From NCBI RefSeq assembly GCF_039544165.1, contig NZ_BAABLD010000010.1:62001-126000 (forward strand): a DNA stretch of 64,000 nucleotides, read 5' to 3'. This document shows positions 25,050 through 33,839 of the stretch, piece after piece. A model generated the notes under the pieces. It saw only the letters and a program-made list of their open reading frames with translations, was not told where the DNA came from and made no database searches. The stretch comes from Viridibacterium curvum. GTDB lineage: Bacteria; Pseudomonadota; Gammaproteobacteria; Burkholderiales; Rhodocyclaceae. Every line of letters begins with the position of its first letter. Within the stretch, counting starts at the first letter, position 1. Position numbers and translations under genes: made by a program.

Positions 25050-26519
25050 TCATCGCGCCGGCCGGGCTACCGCCCTGGCTGGCACACGCAGACCGACAAA
25101 ATTCTGGGCATCGCCACGCTGTACACGCAGGGTGACCGCCGCGCCAGGGGCCAGCGCATTCGTCAGCTGGTTGAAATGCTCGGCCGAGCGCACCTCGACG
25201 AGCTTGCCGCGGCTCACCAGCGCGGTGACGACGTCTCCTGCACGCAACTCGGCCCGCGCCGCAACGCTGGCGGACTGCCGGATAGCCGCTCCGCCATTGA
25301 GCCCCATTTCTCGCTTCTGGGCAGGCGTCAGATCCTGCGTCACCAGCCCAAGGCTATTGGCGCCACGCAGCACCGGCTCCTTGACGGGGGTTGTTGGGGC
25401 ATCAGCTTCAAGGCGGGCAAACTCGCCGACCTCGACCATCAGCTCGCGCACACTGCCTGCACGGTAGATCTGCATCGGCACCTTGCTGCCCGGCCGCACG
25501 ACCCCGACGATGCGGGGCATCTCGATGGAATCGGCAACCGGCTTGCCGCCAAAAGCCAGCACGATATCCCCTGGCTCTACACCCGCCTTGATCGCTGTGC
25601 CATCCGGATCCACACCGCTGACCAGGGCCCCACGAGCTTCACTGATGCCAAAGCTGTCAGCAATCTCGCGCGTCACGTCCTGGATGATCACGCCGATACG
25701 TCCGCGCCGCACGTAGCCGTACTGACGCAGCTGAGCCTGCACATCCAGCGCCACGTCGATCGGAATGGCAAAAGAAATGCCCATGAAACCGCCCGAGCGG
25801 GAGTAGATCTGGGAATTGATGCCCACCACCTCGCCCTTGAGGTTGAACAAGGGCCCTCCCGAATTGCCCGGGTTGATGGCCACATCCGTCTGGATGAAGG
25901 GCACCAGAGTCTCGTCTGGCAAGGCACGGCCCTTGGCGCTCACGATGCCAGCCGTCACCGTACTCTCGAAACCGAAAGGTGAACCGATGGCCAGTACCCA
26001 GTCACCGACGCTGAGTGTTTCAGGCCTGCCCAGACGCGCAACGGGCAAACCGTTGGCATCCACCTTGAGCAGGGCTATGTCGCTACGCTGGTCGCGCCCG
26101 ACAACGCGGGCCGGCATCTCGCGACGGTCCGACAGGCGCACCAGGATTTCGTCCGCGCCCTCCACTACGTGGGCATTGGTCAGGATGTAGCCGTCTGCGC
26201 CAATGATGAAACCCGAGCCTGTGGCCTGCTCTTCTTCGCCCGGCACCGGAGCTTCCTTGCGCGGCGAAAATCGGCGCAGCCAGTCGGGCAGAGGCGTATC
26301 GTCCCCGAGACTGCGCAAGGGGTTCTCGGCACGGCGGGAAGATTGGGTTGCGGTGATATTGACCACCACGGGTGCATTTTTCGCCACCAGCTGAGCGAAT
26401 TCCGGCAACTCGCGGGCAGCAGCCGGCTGCGTTAACGCCACAACAACGAATAGAGCCAGCGCTGCGCCCGGGATGGCAGCAAAGCGGGCAGCGAGGCTGC
26501 CCGGGATGAAACGCGTCAT
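25050..26519 (-). CDS. mucD: Periplasmic serine protease, DegP/MucD family
   Basis: Quality-control protease of the periplasm. Signal peptide (ends near QPAAA), then a trypsin-like domain with His117 (TNAHVV), Asp147 (SDIALL) and Ser220 (NPGNSGGPL), followed by two PDZ domains. Start at the ATG at 26519, which overlaps the rseC stop as ATGA. The frame extends 330 bp upstream through rseC, but that part is a shadow. 489 residues. Being last in the rpoE-rseA-rseB-rseC operon, it matches the MucD position of Pseudomonas and should be sigma-E controlled. Confidence 0.95.
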   Translation of the reverse strand: MTRFIPGSLAARFAAIPGAALALFVVVALTQPAAARELPEFAQLVAKNAPVVVNITATQSSRRAENPLRSLGDDTPLPDWLRRFSPRKEAPVPGEEEQATGSGFIIGADGYILTNAHVVEGADEILVRLSDRREMPARVVGRDQRSDIALLKVDANGLPVARLGRPETLSVGDWVLAIGSPFGFESTVTAGIVSAKGRALPDETLVPFIQTDVAINPGNSGGPLFNLKGEVVGINSQIYSRSGGFMGISFAIPIDVALDVQAQLRQYGYVRRGRIGVIIQDVTREIADSFGISEARGALVSGVDPDGTAIKAGVEPGDIVLAFGGKPVADSIEMPRIVGVVRPGSKVPMQIYRAGSVRELMVEVGEFARLEADAPTTPVKEPVLRGANSLGLVTQDLTPAQKREMGLNGGAAIRQSASVAARAELRAGDVVTALVSRGKLVEVRSAEHFNQLTNALAPGAAVTLRVQRGDAQNFVGLRVPARAVARPAR

Positions 26520-26950
26520 CAGGATTCCAGTATCTCGACCAGCCGGGGACGCACACTGCGCAGCCAGGCACGAATGCGCGGCGTCCTCAGCAAAAGGATC
26601 GAACATACCAGAGCGCCAAGGCTGCTCACAATCACAAGCGGTTCGGAGGCACCACCCCAGGCAGCCGCCAGCGCGCCTGACAGCAATGCAAAGAGGGGCA
26701 AACCATAGGCCAAGATGGCCGCACGCCACGGGATGCCATCCGGCACCTCGACCAGCACCCGACTCCCCGGCACGGCACCAGCAGGATTCTCGACTTCGTA
26801 TTCCCGACAACGCGGACCGAACACATCGCCCAGCATGTCGCTGCGGCAACCACCAGCTTCATGGCAGCGCCCGCAGCCGCCGTCTTGCGCTTCAACGCGG
26901 ACGAAGGTCCGCAAATCGACCACGCGGGTAACCCGGGCTTGCAGCCTCAC
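26519..26950 (-). CDS. rseC: SoxR-reducing/RseC family membrane protein
   Basis: Small inner-membrane protein of the RseC/MucC family. N-terminal domain with the paired Cys cluster (GGCGRCHEAGGC) and two adjacent transmembrane helices near residues 78-118. In E. coli, RseC mildly affects sigma-E and takes part in SoxR reduction. Start is GTG with a weak ribosome site, eight bases after the rseB stop. 143 residues. Confidence 0.9.
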   Translation of the reverse strand: MRLQARVTRVVDLRTFVRVEAQDGGCGRCHEAGGCRSDMLGDVFGPRCREYEVENPAGAVPGSRVLVEVPDGIPWRAAILAYGLPLFALLSGALAAAWGGASEPLVIVSSLGALVCSILLLRTPRIRAWLRSVRPRLVEILES

Positions 26951-26957
26951 AGGGGAC

Positions 26958-27926
26958 TCAATTCTTGCCAGCCACTGGCGGATTAGCGGGCGTTACGCCT
27001 TCGGCAATTCGCTTGAGCGCCACCGGCGGTACCTCACCCACGGCTGTGACAACCGCATCGGCGCGCGTACTTCTATACATGGAGACGGGGCCCAGGAGAT
27101 TATGCGTGGGCGGCACGCTGCGGCCACCACCAGGCTCGATGAACACCGAGACGCTGGCCAGGCCGTCGGAGAAGACCGCGTGCAACGCCTCAGGCGCATC
27201 CTTGCGGATGGGACGGCGAGACAAGGAAATCTGACGGAATCCGGGCGGCAGTCCGTTGAAAGCCCAACCGGCATCCTCCGGCCGAAGGTCCACACCGCGC
27301 GCATTGATAACCTTCCAGTCCGATCCACGTGAATAGCGCGCCTTGACCCTCTCACGATCCACCTGAGGCCCGATCTGGATTTCACTGTAGGCAAACTGCT
27401 CTATCACTTCGGCGGAAGACTTGAGCATTCTCGCCTTGAGCAGCAAGCCAGTACCCACATCGGCCCACAGCTCGTGACCGTAACGCATATCGTCGCGCGG
27501 TTCCAGGCGGATGGCCTGCGCATCGCGCGATGCCACCTTGCCGGTCTCGCCCATGCGGATCACATAGAAATCGCTGAGCCCCCCCATCGTCGCCACCAGG
27601 CGCCCCGGAAAACTCCCGGTCGCCGCGCGGTCGATGACCACCAAACGCTCGCTGGGCAGAAAGGTTTTTACCTCGTCGTTGAAACGGATGACTTCGCGCT
27701 GCGCGCCGTCCAGTGACTCAAGGCGCTCCTGCTGACCGGAACCATCAGTCACGTGCGTAATGCGGGCACTCTCGCTGCGACCGCCGCTTTCATACACGTA
27801 AACACCCGCAAAATTGGTACTGCGGGAAGCCTGGTTCATGCGGTGCAACCAGGTCAGCGCATCTCCCGCAAAGGCCGGCGACATGCCGACCACACCCATC
27901 AACGCGACGAAACACAAGCTGCGCAC
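26958..27926 (-). CDS. rseB: Sigma-E regulatory protein RseB/MucB
   Basis: Periplasmic protein that binds the anti-sigma factor RseA and protects it from proteolysis, releasing it when lipids or lipopolysaccharide accumulate. Signal peptide, then the LolA-like lipid-binding domain (WLHRMNQASRSTNFAGVYVY) and the smaller C-terminal domain. The GTG at 27926 is preferred: GAGAGG lies seven bases upstream, and the protein then begins directly with the signal peptide (RSLCFVALMGVVG). A TTG at 27941 overlapping the rseA stop is the alternative. Confidence 0.92.
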   Translation of the reverse strand: MRSLCFVALMGVVGMSPAFAGDALTWLHRMNQASRSTNFAGVYVYESGGRSESARITHVTDGSGQQERLESLDGAQREVIRFNDEVKTFLPSERLVVIDRAATGSFPGRLVATMGGLSDFYVIRMGETGKVASRDAQAIRLEPRDDMRYGHELWADVGTGLLLKARMLKSSAEVIEQFAYSEIQIGPQVDRERVKARYSRGSDWKVINARGVDLRPEDAGWAFNGLPPGFRQISLSRRPIRKDAPEALHAVFSDGLASVSVFIEPGGGRSVPPTHNLLGPVSMYRSTRADAVVTAVGEVPPVALKRIAEGVTPANPPVAGKN

Positions 27927-27937
27927 GCCCGGCCCTC

Positions 27938-28471
27938 TCAACGCGAAGCGACCAACCCCTGATCAAAGGAAACCGGACGCACATAACCCGACACGCCCGC
28001 CATTTGCACACCGCGCCCATTAGCCTGATGCGCCAGCAGATAGGCACGCGTCTCATCGTCCTGCTGAGCTGGCGCACGCACCAGCGCCAGAACGTTGCGC
28101 TCAGCCGGTGCGGCCTTGGCCACTACGGCGACCTCTGCGGCGGGGCGCTGATCGGGGCGAGTGCCCAGCATGGCCCAAGCCACCACCACCACACCTGACA
28201 CTGCGGCAGCAACCGGCATCCAGCGCGGCATGTTGGCCGCCGGACGCTCAGCAGCGACGACTGGCGCGGAACGTGGCGCCAGAACGGTGGGCTCGTTCTC
28301 AAGCGCCTGCATCACGCGCAGCGAGAAATCGGGTGACAGGAGCTTTTCCCGGCGCATCACATCGCCAATCAGCCACCATGCTTCGCAGGCTTCGCGCGTC
28401 GCCGCGTCGGCAGCAACCGTGCCACCCTGCAATTCGCCATCCAGCCAGGCTGAAATCCGTTCGTTCGTCAT
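27938..28471 (-). CDS. rseA: Anti-sigma-E factor RseA/MucA
   Basis: N-terminal cytoplasmic anti-sigma domain (ISAWLDGELQ, then EAWWLIGDVMRRE), one transmembrane helix near residues 94-112 (WMPVAAAVSGVVVVAWA), and a periplasmic tail. It holds RpoE inactive until regulated proteolysis. Start at the ATG at 28471, with GAGG six bases upstream. 177 residues. Eight bases separate it from the rpoE stop. Confidence 0.92.
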   Translation of the reverse strand: MTNERISAWLDGELQGGTVAADAATREACEAWWLIGDVMRREKLLSPDFSLRVMQALENEPTVLAPRSAPVVAAERPAANMPRWMPVAAAVSGVVVVAWAMLGTRPDQRPAAEVAVVAKAAPAERNVLALVRAPAQQDDETRAYLLAHQANGRGVQMAGVSGYVRPVSFDQGLVASR

Positions 28472-28479
28472 CACACACC

Positions 28480-29079
28480 TCACCAGCGCTTATCAGGCGC
28501 GATATCCAGCATGGGCCTGATCCTTTCGGAGATGGCCTCACGCGCCCTGAAAATCCGCGATCTCACCGTGCCGATGGGGCAATCCATGACACTGGCGATC
28601 TCTTCGTAACTCAAACCCTCAATCTCACGCAACACAATGGCTGTGCGCAACTCCTCGGGCAAAGCATCCATTGCTGCGTTCACCGTCTCGCCGATCTGGC
28701 GCGTCATCATCAGACGCTCCGGCGTGTCGATGTCACGCAACGCATCTCCATCATCCATCGACTCGGCATCTTCCGAATCGGTCGGTGTCGTCGTCGGCGC
28801 CCTGCGCCCCTGCGACACCAGGTAATTCTTGGCCGTGTTGATACCGATCCGGTACAACCACGTGTAAAACGCGCTCTCGCCACGAAACGCTGGCAAAGCC
28901 CGATACGCCTTGATGAACGCTTCCTGCGTTACATCTTCCACCTCGGCAGGGTCGCGAATCATGCGCGACAACAGCCGGGCGAGCTTGCGCTGGTACTTCG
29001 ACACAAGCAAACCAAAGGCCTGCTTGTCGCCGCGTTGTACACGCTCAACCAGTTGCTGATCAATTTCCCTGTCGCTCAT
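28480..29079 (-). CDS. rpoE: RNA polymerase sigma factor RpoE
   Basis: Group IV (ECF) sigma factor for envelope stress. Region 2 (KQAFGLLVSKYQRKL, then EDVTQEAFIKAYRAL with the Pribnow-box helix) and region 4 (LREIEGLSYEEIASVMDCP with the helix-turn-helix) are complete. The ATG at 29079 is preferred over a TTG one codon earlier. 199 residues. The operon order and a sigma-E-type promoter about 155 bp upstream support autoregulation. Confidence 0.96.
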   Translation of the reverse strand: MSDREIDQQLVERVQRGDKQAFGLLVSKYQRKLARLLSRMIRDPAEVEDVTQEAFIKAYRALPAFRGESAFYTWLYRIGINTAKNYLVSQGRRAPTTTPTDSEDAESMDDGDALRDIDTPERLMMTRQIGETVNAAMDALPEELRTAIVLREIEGLSYEEIASVMDCPIGTVRSRIFRAREAISERIRPMLDIAPDKRW

Positions 29080-29234
29080 CAAACCCGCTGCGCCCCCGGC
29101 ACGCCATGCTGGCTGGCGAGTATAACGGAAGCGCCCCCAGCGCCCTCCATCTACCCTTACCGCCCCCTACCCTGGTACTACCTGCGTGCACTCGCGACGG
29201 CCAGACATTCCCTCCTGAAGTCCCAGTTGAGCCG

Positions 29235-29261
29235 TCAGACAACGCAACCCGCAGCAAGTTC
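29235..29261 (-). promoter_or_regulatory. Sigma-E-type promoter of the rpoE operon
   Basis: Minus-strand GAACTT (29261-29256), 16-bp spacer, TCTGA (29239-29235). This matches the GAACTT-N16-TCTRA form recognised by RpoE. It predicts a leader of about 150 nt before rpoE. A second, TATACT-like -10 element at 29124-29119 has a poor -35. Confidence 0.7.
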
Positions 29262-29266
29262 ATGGC

Positions 29267-29275
29267 TGATATAGT
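29267..29275 (+). promoter_or_regulatory. Possible extended -10 promoter of nadB
   Basis: TG-A-TATAGT, an extended -10 element, about 45 bp upstream of the nadB start. No good -35 is seen. It lies next to the -35 box of the divergent sigma-E promoter, so the two transcripts may interfere. Confidence 0.45.
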
Positions 29276-29319
29276 CGCCGCGTTGCGCGCCCCGTGACGC
29301 ACTCCACAAGGATTCCCGC

Positions 29320-30927
29320 TTGAAGCAGTTTGACGTCCTGATCCTCGGCACCGGCCTGGCCGGCCAATCGCTCGCCCTGCGTCTCGCCGACACCCTGCAG
29401 GTTGCGCTGGTCACCAAGGGCGAGCTTTCAGCCGGCGCCAGCGCCTGGGCTCAGGGCGGCATCGCCGCCGTGGTCGACCCATCAGACTCTGTTGAAGCCC
29501 ACTACCAGGACACTCTGGTCGCTGGCGCCCATCTCAACGACCCCGACGCCACGCGCTTCGTGGTCGAGAACGGACGCGGCGCCATCGAATGGCTGCGCCA
29601 GCAGGGTGTCCCTTTCACGCCAGACGACGAAACCGCCTGGGGCATGCACCTCACGCGTGAAGGTGGCCACAGCCACCGCCGCATCGTCCACGTCGCCGAT
29701 GCCACGGGTGCGGCCGTCCAGGAAACCCTGATCGACCGTGTCAAACGCCACCCCAACATCCACATCCTCGAACACACGATCGCCGTCGACCTCATCGTCG
29801 GCCACAAGATCGGCAAATCGACCGCAGGCTGCCTCGGCGCCTACCTGATGGATATCCGCAGCGGCCAAATCGAACCCTGTGCCGCACGCTACACCGTGCT
29901 CGCCACTGGCGGCGCCGGCAAGGTCTACCTCTACACGACCAACCCGGATACCGCGACCGGCGACGGAATTGCGATGGCCTGGCGCGCGGGCTGTCGCGTC
30001 GCCAACATGGAGTTCATCCAGTTCCATCCGACCTGTCTCTATCACCCGCAGGCCAAGTCCTTCCTGATTTCGGAAGCCGTACGGGGCGAAGGCGGACTGC
30101 TCAAACTGCCCGACGGAAAGCGCTTCATGCCGGCACACGACCCGCGTGCCGAGCTGGCACCGCGCGACATCGTGGCACGCGCCATCGACTTCGAAATGAA
30201 GAAGCGTGGCCTGGATAGCGTCTTCCTCGACATCAGCCACAAGCCCGCCGATTTCCTGCAAGAGCATTTCCCCAACATCCTGGCGCGCTGTGCCGAGCTG
30301 GGGATTGACATCACGAAGCAACCCATCCCCGTCGTGCCCGCCGCGCACTACACCTGCGGTGGCGTGATGATCGACTTGCGCGCCCGCACCGATCTGCCCG
30401 GGCTCTACGCCATTGGCGAAACGGCTTGCTCCGGGCTGCATGGCGCCAACCGCCTGGCCAGCAACTCCCTGCTCGAATGCGTCGTGTTCGCCGATGCCGC
30501 CGCGCGCGACATCCTGAGCGGACAACGCAAGCTGGTTACCGACCTGCCGGTATGGGACGCAAGCCGCGTGACCGACGCCGACGAAGAAGTCGTGATTTCG
30601 CACAACTGGGACGAACTGCGGCGCTTCATGTGGGACTACGTCGGCATCGTGCGTACCACCAAGCGCCTGCAACGCGCCCAGCACCGCATTCGCCTGCTGG
30701 AACGCGAAATCGACGAGTATTACGCCAACTTCCGCGTCAGCAACGACCTCATTGAGCTGCGCAACCTCGTCACCACGGCGGATCTCATCGTGCGCAGCGC
30801 TCTGCGCCGTAAAGAGACGCGCGGCCTGCACTTCTCTCGCGATTACCCCGAGACAGCCAAACGCGCCAAATCCACCATTCTCAGCAACCGCCGCTTCCCG
30901 CTGCGCCTCAAACGCTGGAACAGCTGA
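29320..30927 (+). CDS. nadB: L-aspartate oxidase
   Basis: FAD enzyme oxidising L-aspartate to iminoaspartate, the first step of de novo NAD synthesis. N-terminal FAD motif VLILGTGLAGQSLAL, the succinate-dehydrogenase-like HTREGGHSHRRI block, HFPNI in the active-site lobe, and a C-terminal helical domain. The start codon is TTG, supported by AAGGA seven bases upstream; no ATG fits. 535 residues. It diverges from rpoE, an arrangement also found in gammaproteobacteria. Confidence 0.95.
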   Translation: MKQFDVLILGTGLAGQSLALRLADTLQVALVTKGELSAGASAWAQGGIAAVVDPSDSVEAHYQDTLVAGAHLNDPDATRFVVENGRGAIEWLRQQGVPFTPDDETAWGMHLTREGGHSHRRIVHVADATGAAVQETLIDRVKRHPNIHILEHTIAVDLIVGHKIGKSTAGCLGAYLMDIRSGQIEPCAARYTVLATGGAGKVYLYTTNPDTATGDGIAMAWRAGCRVANMEFIQFHPTCLYHPQAKSFLISEAVRGEGGLLKLPDGKRFMPAHDPRAELAPRDIVARAIDFEMKKRGLDSVFLDISHKPADFLQEHFPNILARCAELGIDITKQPIPVVPAAHYTCGGVMIDLRARTDLPGLYAIGETACSGLHGANRLASNSLLECVVFADAAARDILSGQRKLVTDLPVWDASRVTDADEEVVISHNWDELRRFMWDYVGIVRTTKRLQRAQHRIRLLEREIDEYYANFRVSNDLIELRNLVTTADLIVRSALRRKETRGLHFSRDYPETAKRAKSTILSNRRFPLRLKRWNS

Positions 30928-30932
30928 CCCCC

Positions 30933-31352
30933 TCAGGCGTCCCGCAGAGTCCAGCGCACCCAGATCTTGAGCTGCCGCCAGGCCTCGACATCAAAACCAT
31001 CACGCAACAGACAAAAGCGCTCAGCCCGACCACCAGCCTCCGGCACCCAGACCAGCACAACACAGTAACCCAGCACCAGACTGTCCGCCAGCACCCGGCC
31101 TCGTCGCGGCCGTCCCGCCACCTCCAGCACAGCGCCATCCTCGTCCGGCTTCAAGCAAGCCCCGCGCAAACGCCAACCAACGCGACAACTCAGCCACAGT
31201 ATCCACGGCGTCACAACCCAGACACCTGAAGCCAGCACGCGCGGCACTTCGGCAGGCACACAAGTCAGTGCAGGCAGCACACAAAAGAAAATGGTCGCCG
31301 ACCACAGGGTCGGCGACCATTCGAGTGCGATGCTGCGCGGCGCACCAGGCAA
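30933..31352 (-). CDS. YgfX-like membrane protein with an embedded terminator
   Basis: About 139 residues with two adjacent hydrophobic segments (LWSATIFFCVLPALTCVP and ASGVWVVTPWILWLSC) and a C-terminal ERFCLLRDGFDVEAWRQLK block that resembles YgfX/CptA proteins. Start set at a TTG at 31352, with GGAG eight bases upstream, just after the fabF stop. Codons for the first hydrophobic segment form a 13-bp perfect hairpin followed by a T-rich run, that is, an intrinsic terminator inside the gene. The ORF is therefore either read only when termination fails or not expressed. Assignment to YgfX is by pattern, not a search. Confidence 0.55.
   Translation of the reverse strand: MPGAPRSIALEWSPTLWSATIFFCVLPALTCVPAEVPRVLASGVWVVTPWILWLSCRVGWRLRGACLKPDEDGAVLEVAGRPRRGRVLADSLVLGYCVVLVWVPEAGGRAERFCLLRDGFDVEAWRQLKIWVRWTLRDA
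31281..31320 (-). terminator. Strong terminator after fabF, inside the ygfX-like ORF
   Basis: Perfect 13-bp stem (ATGGTCGCCGACC / GGTCGGCGACCAT) with a four-base loop, followed on the minus strand by TTTTCTTTTG. It begins 47 bases after the fabF stop. Confidence 0.85.
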
Positions 31353-31366
31353 GGCGCCCGCTCCGA

Positions 31367-32620
31367 TCAGACCTTGCGGAAGACCAGCGTGCTGTTCGTT
31401 CCGCCGAAGCCGAACGAATTGGAAATGGCTACGTCGATCTTCATCGGACGTGCTTCCAGGGGCACGTAGTCCAGATCGCAAGCCGGATCCGGGTCATGCA
31501 GGTTGGCCGTCGGCGGCGCAACCTGATTGTGGATGGCCAGCGCCGTGAAGACCGCCTCGATGCCTGCAGCACCACCCAGCAGGTGACCCGTCATCGACTT
31601 GGTCGAACTGATCGCCAGCTTGCGTGCGTAGTCACCGAATGCCAGCTTCAGCGCCAGCGTCTCCGCGATATCGCCCAAGCCCGTCGAAGTGCCGTGCGCA
31701 TTGACGTAGTTCACTTCTTCCAGACTGGTACGACCATTGCGCAGTGCGTTGCGCACGGAGCGCGCAGCACCTTCGCCACCCTCGCTGGGCGCCGTGATGT
31801 GGTACGCGTCCGAGCTCATGCCGTAACCGGCGATTTCGCAATAGATCTTGGCGCCACGCTTCTTCGCGTGCTCCAGCTCTTCGAGCACGAGCACGCCAGC
31901 GCCTTCACCCAGCACAAAACCGTCGCGGCCAGCATCCCAGGGACGGCTGGCAGTTGCAGGATCGTCATTGCGCGTCGACAAGGCCTTGGCCGCGCAGAAC
32001 CCCCCAAGCCCCAGGGGCGACACCGTCGACTCGGCGCCGCCAGCAATCATGATGTCGGCATCACCGTACTCGATGAGGCGCTGCGCTTCACCAATGGAGT
32101 GGTTACCCGTTGCACAGGCGCTCACCGTAGCGAAGTTCGGGCCTTTGAAACCGTAATTGATGGACAGGATGCCGGAGATCATGTTGATGATCGAACCCGG
32201 TACAAAGAAGGGCGACACCTTCTTTACTCCTGCTTCACGCGAAGCCTCGTGCGTCTCTTCGATCAGTGGCAGACCACCAATACCCGAGCCGATACACACA
32301 CCCACCTGTTCAGCGTAGGGCGGATTGGCTTCGATGCCGGCGTCCTTCAACGCATCAATCGCGGCCGCGAGGCCGTAATGGATGAACGTATCGAAACGAC
32401 GTGCTTCCTTGGGCGACAGGTAGTTCGCCACATCAAAATTCTTGACCTCACCTGCGATGCGCGTAGGCAAACCCGAAGCATCGAAGCGTGTGACCTGAGT
32501 GATGCCTGAGCGGGCATGCGTGATGTTGTCCCAGGCTTCAGCGAGAGAATTTCCGACAGGAGAGATGATCCCCAGCCCGGTGACGACGACTCGGCGGCGC
32601 GACAAGAGCGACTCCTTCAT
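31367..32620 (-). CDS. fabF: 3-oxoacyl-[acyl-carrier-protein] synthase II
   Basis: Elongating ketoacyl-ACP synthase of type II fatty-acid synthesis. Catalytic Cys in VSACATGNHSIGEA, the two active-site His regions (NAHGTSTGLGD and STKSMTGHLLGG), and a C-terminal NSFGFGGTN. Start at the ATG at 32620, with GGGGA five bases upstream. 417 residues. Follows acpP in the fab cluster, with a hairpin between them. Confidence 0.97.
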   Translation of the reverse strand: MKESLLSRRRVVVTGLGIISPVGNSLAEAWDNITHARSGITQVTRFDASGLPTRIAGEVKNFDVANYLSPKEARRFDTFIHYGLAAAIDALKDAGIEANPPYAEQVGVCIGSGIGGLPLIEETHEASREAGVKKVSPFFVPGSIINMISGILSINYGFKGPNFATVSACATGNHSIGEAQRLIEYGDADIMIAGGAESTVSPLGLGGFCAAKALSTRNDDPATASRPWDAGRDGFVLGEGAGVLVLEELEHAKKRGAKIYCEIAGYGMSSDAYHITAPSEGGEGAARSVRNALRNGRTSLEEVNYVNAHGTSTGLGDIAETLALKLAFGDYARKLAISSTKSMTGHLLGGAAGIEAVFTALAIHNQVAPPTANLHDPDPACDLDYVPLEARPMKIDVAISNSFGFGGTNSTLVFRKV

Positions 32621-32669
32621 TTCATCCCCGTGGCTTTTACAACATGCCATCGGGGCTCAAAAAAGCATT

Positions 32670-32705
32670 TGGCGGCGGGCACCCTTGCGAGGGCAGCCGC
32701 CGCCA
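32670..32705 (-). terminator. GC-rich hairpin between acpP and fabF
   Basis: TGGCGGCGG / CCGCCGCCA outer stem with an inner CCCT/AGGG stem. On the minus strand a run of six T follows about six bases after the stem. Because fabF lies just downstream, it may act as a partial terminator that lowers fabF relative to acpP. Confidence 0.55.
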
Positions 32706-32719
32706 TGTTCACAAACCAA

Positions 32720-32959
32720 TCAGCCCTTGAGGTTGGCGCTGACGTAGTCGATGGCCTGTTGAACGTTGGTGATCTTCTCGGCTTCCTCGTCCGGAATTTC
32801 ACACTCGAACTCTTCTTCGAGCGCCATCACCAGTTCAACGGTGTCCAGCGAGTCCGCACCCAGATCATCAACGAATGACGATTCGTTCTTGATATCAGCT
32901 TCGTTAACGCCCAGTTGTTCCGCAACAATCTTGCGAACGCGCTGTTCGATGTTCTCCAT
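32720..32959 (-). CDS. acpP: Acyl carrier protein
   Basis: 79-residue acidic carrier of growing acyl chains. The phosphopantetheine attachment Ser lies in DDLGADSLDTVEL. Start at the ATG at 32959, with a strong AAGGAG site; the longer open frame upstream is a shadow. AcpS (18.4 kb) would activate it. Lies between fabG and fabF. Confidence 0.98.
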   Translation of the reverse strand: MENIEQRVRKIVAEQLGVNEADIKNESSFVDDLGADSLDTVELVMALEEEFECEIPDEEAEKITNVQQAIDYVSANLKG

Positions 32960-33068
32960 GAATTGCTCCTTGCAGTAAAAGCGTGTGTTCAGTTCAGACA
33001 AACTCAACCATTTTAGCAGAAAGAAGCGGCAACTTCCGCCATCTTCGCCGGCTTGAAATCCTGGGGCA

Positions 33069-33815
33069 TCAGCCCATGTACATGCCGCCATTGACGTGCA
33101 ACGTGACGCCAGAGACGTAACTGGCCTCGGGCGACGCCAGGAACACGACAGCGGCGGCGATTTCTTCGGGGCGCCCCAGACGGCCGACGGCAATCTGGGT
33201 TTGCAGGGCATCGCGCTGAGCATCCGGTAGCTCGCGCGTCATGTCGGTGTCGATGAAGCCCGGCGCGACGCAGTTAACCGTGATGTTGCGACTACCCAGC
33301 TCGCGCGCCAGCGCGCGGGTCATGCCGGCCACACCAGCCTTGGCGGCAGCGTAGTTGGCCTGACCGGGGTTGCCCGAGCTCCCCACCACCGAGGTGATGC
33401 TGATGATGCGACCCGCACGGGCCTTCATCATGCCGCGCATGACGAGACGCGACATGCGGAACACCGCCTTGAGATTGGTGTTGATCACCGCATCCCATTC
33501 CTCGTCCTTCATGCGCAGTGCGATGTTGTCTCGGGTAATGCCCGCATTGTTCACCAACACGCCCACTGCACCAAACTCGGCTTCGATCTGCGCCACGGCG
33601 GCCTCTGCGGCCGCCGCATCGGTGACGTCCAGCGCGAGGCCGCGGCCCTTGATGCCGGCTTCGCGCAGCGCAGCCGAGATCGACTCTGCACCCGATTCAG
33701 AGGTCGCGGTGCCAATAACCGTCGCACCCGCCTTGCCCAGCTGCTGCGCAATCGCAGCACCGATGCCACGGCTTGCGCCCGTCACCAGTGCAACTTGTCC
33801 TTCCAGATTGAACAT
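33069..33815 (-). CDS. fabG: 3-oxoacyl-[acyl-carrier-protein] reductase
   Basis: NADPH-dependent SDR enzyme of fatty-acid elongation. Cofactor motif TGASRGIG, NNAG, catalytic Ser (SVVGSSGNPGQ) and YAAAK, and the C-terminal GVTLHVNGGMYM. 248 residues. Downstream of fabD by 24 bp. Confidence 0.96.
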   Translation of the reverse strand: MFNLEGQVALVTGASRGIGAAIAQQLGKAGATVIGTATSESGAESISAALREAGIKGRGLALDVTDAAAAEAAVAQIEAEFGAVGVLVNNAGITRDNIALRMKDEEWDAVINTNLKAVFRMSRLVMRGMMKARAGRIISITSVVGSSGNPGQANYAAAKAGVAGMTRALARELGSRNITVNCVAPGFIDTDMTRELPDAQRDALQTQIAVGRLGRPEEIAAAVVFLASPEASYVSGVTLHVNGGMYMG

Positions 33816-33839
33816 GGAGATGTCTCCCGAAGAATTGAA

